Positions 6,161-8,846 of a DNA stretch of 8,846 nt are shown here, piece by piece. This DNA is from Desulfuromonas sp. GTDB taxonomy: Bacteria > Desulfobacterota > Desulfuromonadia > Desulfuromonadales > SZUA-401. Below the pieces are notes generated by a model that ran no database searches, was not told the DNA's origin, and saw nothing but the letters and a program-made list of their open reading frames with translations. Every line of letters starts with the position of its first letter. Position 1 is the first letter of the stretch. Location: contig PKUI01000197.1 of NCBI GenBank assembly GCA_002869605.1, positions 1-8,846 on the forward strand. Direction: 5' to 3'. Made by a program: the position numbers and the translations under genes.

Positions 6161-6187
6161 AGGCTGCGGATTCCCTGCAGCCTTTTT
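6161..6187 (+). terminator. Intrinsic terminator / attenuator between smg and topA
   Basis: AGGCTGC (6161-6167) pairs with GCAGCCT (6177-6183), possibly extended by GG/CC across a bulged T, and is followed by a T run at 6183-6187. A small hairpin with 5-bp arms (ACGAA 6145-6149, TTCGT 6153-6157) precedes it. It lies 19 nt past the smg stop and 28 nt before the topA start. Confidence 0.7.
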
Positions 6188-6215
6188 GCATTAGGATTTC
6201 ATCGCGGATAGGTCT

Positions 6216-8552
6216 ATGTCACAAACTCTAGTCATTGTCGAATCACCGGCCAAAGCCAAGACCATCGAGAAATTTCTCGGCAAGGGGCACAAGGTGCTCG
6301 CTTCGTACGGTCATGTGCGTGCCCTGCCGAGCAAGCAGGGGTCGGTCGATGTCGAAAGCGACTTTTTGCCTAAATACCAGGTTCTTCCAGAGAGCAAAAA
6401 GCATCTCGATGCGCTTAAAAAAGAGGTCAAGAAGAGCGACCGCCTAATCCTCGCCACTGACCTCGACCGAGAAGGAGAGGCGATCGCCTGGCACCTGCTC
6501 GAGGCCCTCGGTATCGACGAGGAAGGGAGCAAGCCCGAAGTCAGCCGGGTGGTGTTTCACGAGATCACCAAGGGCGCTATCCAGAAGGCGATGGCCGAGC
6601 CGCGCCACATCTCGCGTGAGCTGGTCGATGCCCAGCAGACCCGCTCGATTCTCGATTACCTGGTCGGCTTTAACCTCTCGCCGTTTCTGTGGAAAAAGAT
6701 CCGTTACGGCCTCTCCGCCGGCCGCGTGCAGTCGGTGGCGCTGCGCCTGATCTGTGAACGCGAAAAGGAAATCAACGCCTTCGACAGCCAGGAATACTGG
6801 AGCATCGAGGCACAACTCAACAATGCCGCCGACAAGGGTTTCACTGCGCGTCTTACCAAGGTCGATGGCAAGAGTCTCGACAAGCTGGCGATTGCCGATG
6901 AAGGGCAGGCCAACGCCCTGGTCGCGGAGCTCGAGGGGGCCGACTACAAGGTCGCATCCCTGACCAAGAGCGAAAAGAAGCGCAACCCCTCTCCGCCGTT
7001 CATTACCAGTACCCTGCAGCAGGAGGCGAGCCGCAAGCTCGGTTTCAGCGCACGCAAGACCATGAGCACCGCACAGAAGCTCTACGAAGGGGTCGATGTC
7101 GGTGAAGGTTCGGTCGGTCTGATTACCTACATGCGTACCGACTCGGTGGTGCTCTCAAAGGAGGCGACCGACGAGGCACGCCAGGTGATTACCGAGCGGT
7201 ACGGCGCCGAGTTCGCGCTGGAGAAGCCGCGTGTGTTCAAGAGCAAGTCGAAGAACGCCCAAGAGGCGCACGAGGCGATCCGCCCGACCTCGATCGCCAA
7301 CACCCCGGAAAAACTGAAAAGTTTTCTGAGCCCCGAGCAGTTCAAGCTCTACAGCCTGATCTGGACCCGCACCGTGGCGTCGCAGATGGCCTCGGCGATT
7401 CTCGATGCCACCAGCATCGATATCGCTGCCGGCAAACGCTTCATGCTGCGCGCCAGCGGACAGGTGGTTCGTTTCCCCGGCTTCATGATGGTCTACATCG
7501 AGGGGACCGACGAGTCACCCGATGACGAAAAACAGGAGGGGTTGTTGCCGGCCATGGACGAGGGTGAGCAACTCAAACTTTCCGAGCTTCTCCCCGAGCA
7601 GCATTTCACCCAGCCGCCGCCCCGTTTTAGCGAGGCGCGTCTGGTCAAGACCCTCGAGGAATACGGCATCGGGCGTCCTTCGACCTATGCCTCGATCATC
7701 AACACCCTGGTGACCCGCAAGTATGTGCGCCTCGAGAAGAAGGCCTTTTATCCCGAGGACGTCGGCATGGTGGTCAGCGACATGCTCACCGAGCATTTCA
7801 CCGAGTACGTTGACTACGATTTTACCGCCGGCCTCGAAGAGACCCTTGATGCGATCTCGCGCGGAGAGAAGCGCTGGAAGGATGAACTGCAGAGTTTCTG
7901 GAAGCCGTTCAAGTCGCTGATCGACAAGAACAGCGAAACGGTGCAGAAGCCGGCAGGGGAAGAGATCGGCCGCGACTGTCCCGATTGCGGCAAAGCGTTG
8001 GTCAAAAAGCTCGGTCGCTCCGGTTTCTTCATCGCCTGCAGCGGCTTCCCCGATTGTCGGCACACCGAGCCGCTCTCCGGCGAGGAACAGCCCGAACCGG
8101 AGATGTCGGAAGAGAAGTGCGACAAGTGCGGTGCGCAGATGCTGATCAAGATGGGACGCTACGGCAAGTTCCTCGCCTGCAGCGCCTACCCGGACTGCAA
8201 GAACATTCAGCCGCTCAACAAGCCGAAGGATCTTGGCATCACCTGCCCGACCTGCCAGGAGGGGGAACTGCAGGAAAAGAAAAGTCGCTACGGCAAGATC
8301 TTCTACTCCTGCAACCGCTACCCCAAGTGCAAGTACGCACTGTGGGATCCACCCAAGCAGGAGCCGTGCCCCAAGTGCAGCTGGCCGCTGACGGTGATCA
8401 AGACCACTAAGCGTTTCGGTACGGTGCAGAAGTGCCCCCAGGAGGAGTGCGACTTCGAGAACGTGCTGGTGCCGCCGGAAAAGAAAGCGCCGGCGAAAAA
8501 GGCGACCAAGAAGAAGCCGGCAAGCAAGAAGGCCCCGGCCAAGAAGAAGTGA
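6216..8552 (+). CDS. topA: DNA topoisomerase I (type IA)
   Basis: This 778-aa enzyme relaxes negative supercoils by passing DNA through a transient single-strand break. The Toprim domain opens with [18 protein letters not shown] (5-22), with E9 and the metal-binding DLDREGE motif (D82, D84, E86). [13 protein letters not shown] (167-179) is the conserved helix near the active site. The catalytic tyrosine is Y305 in LITYMRTDS, and EAHEAIRPT (350-358) and [11 protein letters not shown] (484-494) follow. Four C-terminal Cys4 zinc ribbons use C588/591/608/614, C635/638/655/661, C677/680/699/705 and C718/721/740/745. The protein ends in a Lys/Pro/Ala tail (756-778), likely a nonspecific DNA-binding extension. 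All catalytic residues are intact. The ATG at 6216 is preceded by a modest AGG and matches the family N-terminus. It is shorter than E. coli TopA (865 aa), mainly from a different C-terminal zinc-domain set. Confidence 0.97.
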   Translation: MSQTLVIVESPAKAKTIEKFLGKGHKVLASYGHVRALPSKQGSVDVESDFLPKYQVLPESKKHLDALKKEVKKSDRLILATDLDREGEAIAWHLLEALGIDEEGSKPEVSRVVFHEITKGAIQKAMAEPRHISRELVDAQQTRSILDYLVGFNLSPFLWKKIRYGLSAGRVQSVALRLICEREKEINAFDSQEYWSIEAQLNNAADKGFTARLTKVDGKSLDKLAIADEGQANALVAELEGADYKVASLTKSEKKRNPSPPFITSTLQQEASRKLGFSARKTMSTAQKLYEGVDVGEGSVGLITYMRTDSVVLSKEATDEARQVITERYGAEFALEKPRVFKSKSKNAQEAHEAIRPTSIANTPEKLKSFLSPEQFKLYSLIWTRTVASQMASAILDATSIDIAAGKRFMLRASGQVVRFPGFMMVYIEGTDESPDDEKQEGLLPAMDEGEQLKLSELLPEQHFTQPPPRFSEARLVKTLEEYGIGRPSTYASIINTLVTRKYVRLEKKAFYPEDVGMVVSDMLTEHFTEYVDYDFTAGLEETLDAISRGEKRWKDELQSFWKPFKSLIDKNSETVQKPAGEEIGRDCPDCGKALVKKLGRSGFFIACSGFPDCRHTEPLSGEEQPEPEMSEEKCDKCGAQMLIKMGRYGKFLACSAYPDCKNIQPLNKPKDLGITCPTCQEGELQEKKSRYGKIFYSCNRYPKCKYALWDPPKQEPCPKCSWPLTVIKTTKRFGTVQKCPQEECDFENVLVPPEKKAPAKKATKKKPASKKAPAKKK

Positions 8553-8583
8553 GCCAGGTGTTAAAGATAGCCTCAGTTTATCC

Positions 8584-8607
8584 ACGGCCGGACGTTTGTC
8601 CGGCCGT
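8584..8607 (+). terminator. Terminator-like hairpin between topA and trmFO
   Basis: ACGGCCGGAC (8584-8593) and GTCCGGCCGT (8598-8607) form a perfect 10-bp GC-rich stem around loop GTTT, followed by CTCTGTTT rather than an unbroken T run. The stem ends 18 nt before the trmFO start. It is probably a weak terminator or attenuator; the structure is certain, strength is inferred. Confidence 0.6.
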
Positions 8608-8625
8608 CTCTGTTTAGGAGCGGAC

Positions 8626-8846
8626 GTGACCCAGGAAAGAGTTCAACTGACCATTATCGGCGCCGGACTGGCCGGCTGCGAGGCCGCCTGGCAGGCGGCC
8701 CGCGAAGGGGCCGAGGTGACACTGTACGAGATGAAGCCAGGGCAATTCAGCGAGGCTCACCACTCGTCGCTGCTGGCCGAGCTGGTCTGTTCCAACAGTC
8801 TACGCGGTGCCGACCTGAGTAACGCCGTCGGCCTGCTCAAAGAGGA
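8626..8846 (+). CDS. trmFO: TrmFO, folate-dependent tRNA (uracil-54-C5)-methyltransferase, N-terminal part
   Basis: The first 73 residues are present; the gene runs off the right edge. It begins at GTG 8626 with AGGAG 5 nt upstream. The FAD-binding Rossmann motif is [16 protein letters not shown] (10-25), followed by [14 protein letters not shown] (33-46) and [11 protein letters not shown] (50-60), the last being characteristic of TrmFO (formerly Gid). The enzyme methylates U54 of tRNA to form the T-loop ribothymidine, using methylene-tetrahydrofolate and FADH2 rather than S-adenosylmethionine. Placement directly after topA is a widely conserved gene order, also known in Bacillus (smf-topA-gid). 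Only the flavin-binding N-terminus can be checked here. Confidence 0.95.
   Translation, partial: MTQERVQLTIIGAGLAGCEAAWQAAREGAEVTLYEMKPGQFSEAHHSSLLAELVCSNSLRGADLSNAVGLLKE

Noticed and set aside
8480..8549. Repetitive Lys/Ala/Pro coding DNA at the 3' end of topA
   Set aside because: It is a Lys-rich C-terminal tail of a kind common in topoisomerase I and other DNA-binding proteins, not a separate DNA repeat element.
7515..8585. 356-codon open frame on the minus strand opposite topA
   Set aside because: It is Leu/Arg/Gly-rich shadow coding produced by the codon pattern of topA and its Lys-rich tail, with no motif.

Overview
The window reads as ordinary chromosomal DNA of a GC-rich Gram-negative bacterium. 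A beta-barrel outer-membrane protein, a lipobox lipoprotein and a CpoB/YbgF-like protein indicate an outer membrane. The gene order dprA - smg (DUF494) - topA - trmFO, preceded by a LysM protein, together with codon usage, suggests a Desulfuromonadales/Geobacterales-type member of the former Deltaproteobacteria. That placement is inference from synteny, not a database match.

Left arm (1-2537, all minus strand). Read in the direction of transcription, it holds a U32-family protein of the tRNA-hydroxylase (TrhP/YegQ) type, an unassigned outer-membrane beta-barrel protein, and the N-terminal 103 residues of a diacylglycerol/lipid kinase that runs off the left edge. A 15-bp perfect hairpin lies between the last two. 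A compact divergent promoter region (about 2538-2706) separates this arm from the rest; its two predicted -35 boxes are only 2 bp apart.

Right arm (2707-8846, all plus strand). A two-gene envelope unit comes first: a CpoB/YbgF-like TPR lipoprotein and a LysM-domain exported protein with a duplicated C-terminal domain. It ends in a strong intrinsic terminator. The DNA-processing/translation cluster follows: dprA (ssDNA-binding, RecA loader), smg (DUF494, unknown role), topA (topoisomerase I with four Cys4 zinc ribbons and a Lys-rich tail) and the 5' end of trmFO (folate-dependent tRNA m5U54 methyltransferase), which runs off the right edge.

A recurring feature is a hairpin or terminator placed 18-30 nt before the start codon of the next same-strand gene (dagK-like, dprA, topA, trmFO). 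This leaves no room for a promoter downstream of it and suggests read-through or attenuation. I see no mobile element, CRISPR array, tRNA/rRNA gene, phage gene or defence system, and no gene-free stretch over 300 bases. I did not find a convincing new biological system. The more interesting points are regulatory architecture and three poorly characterised envelope or DUF proteins.
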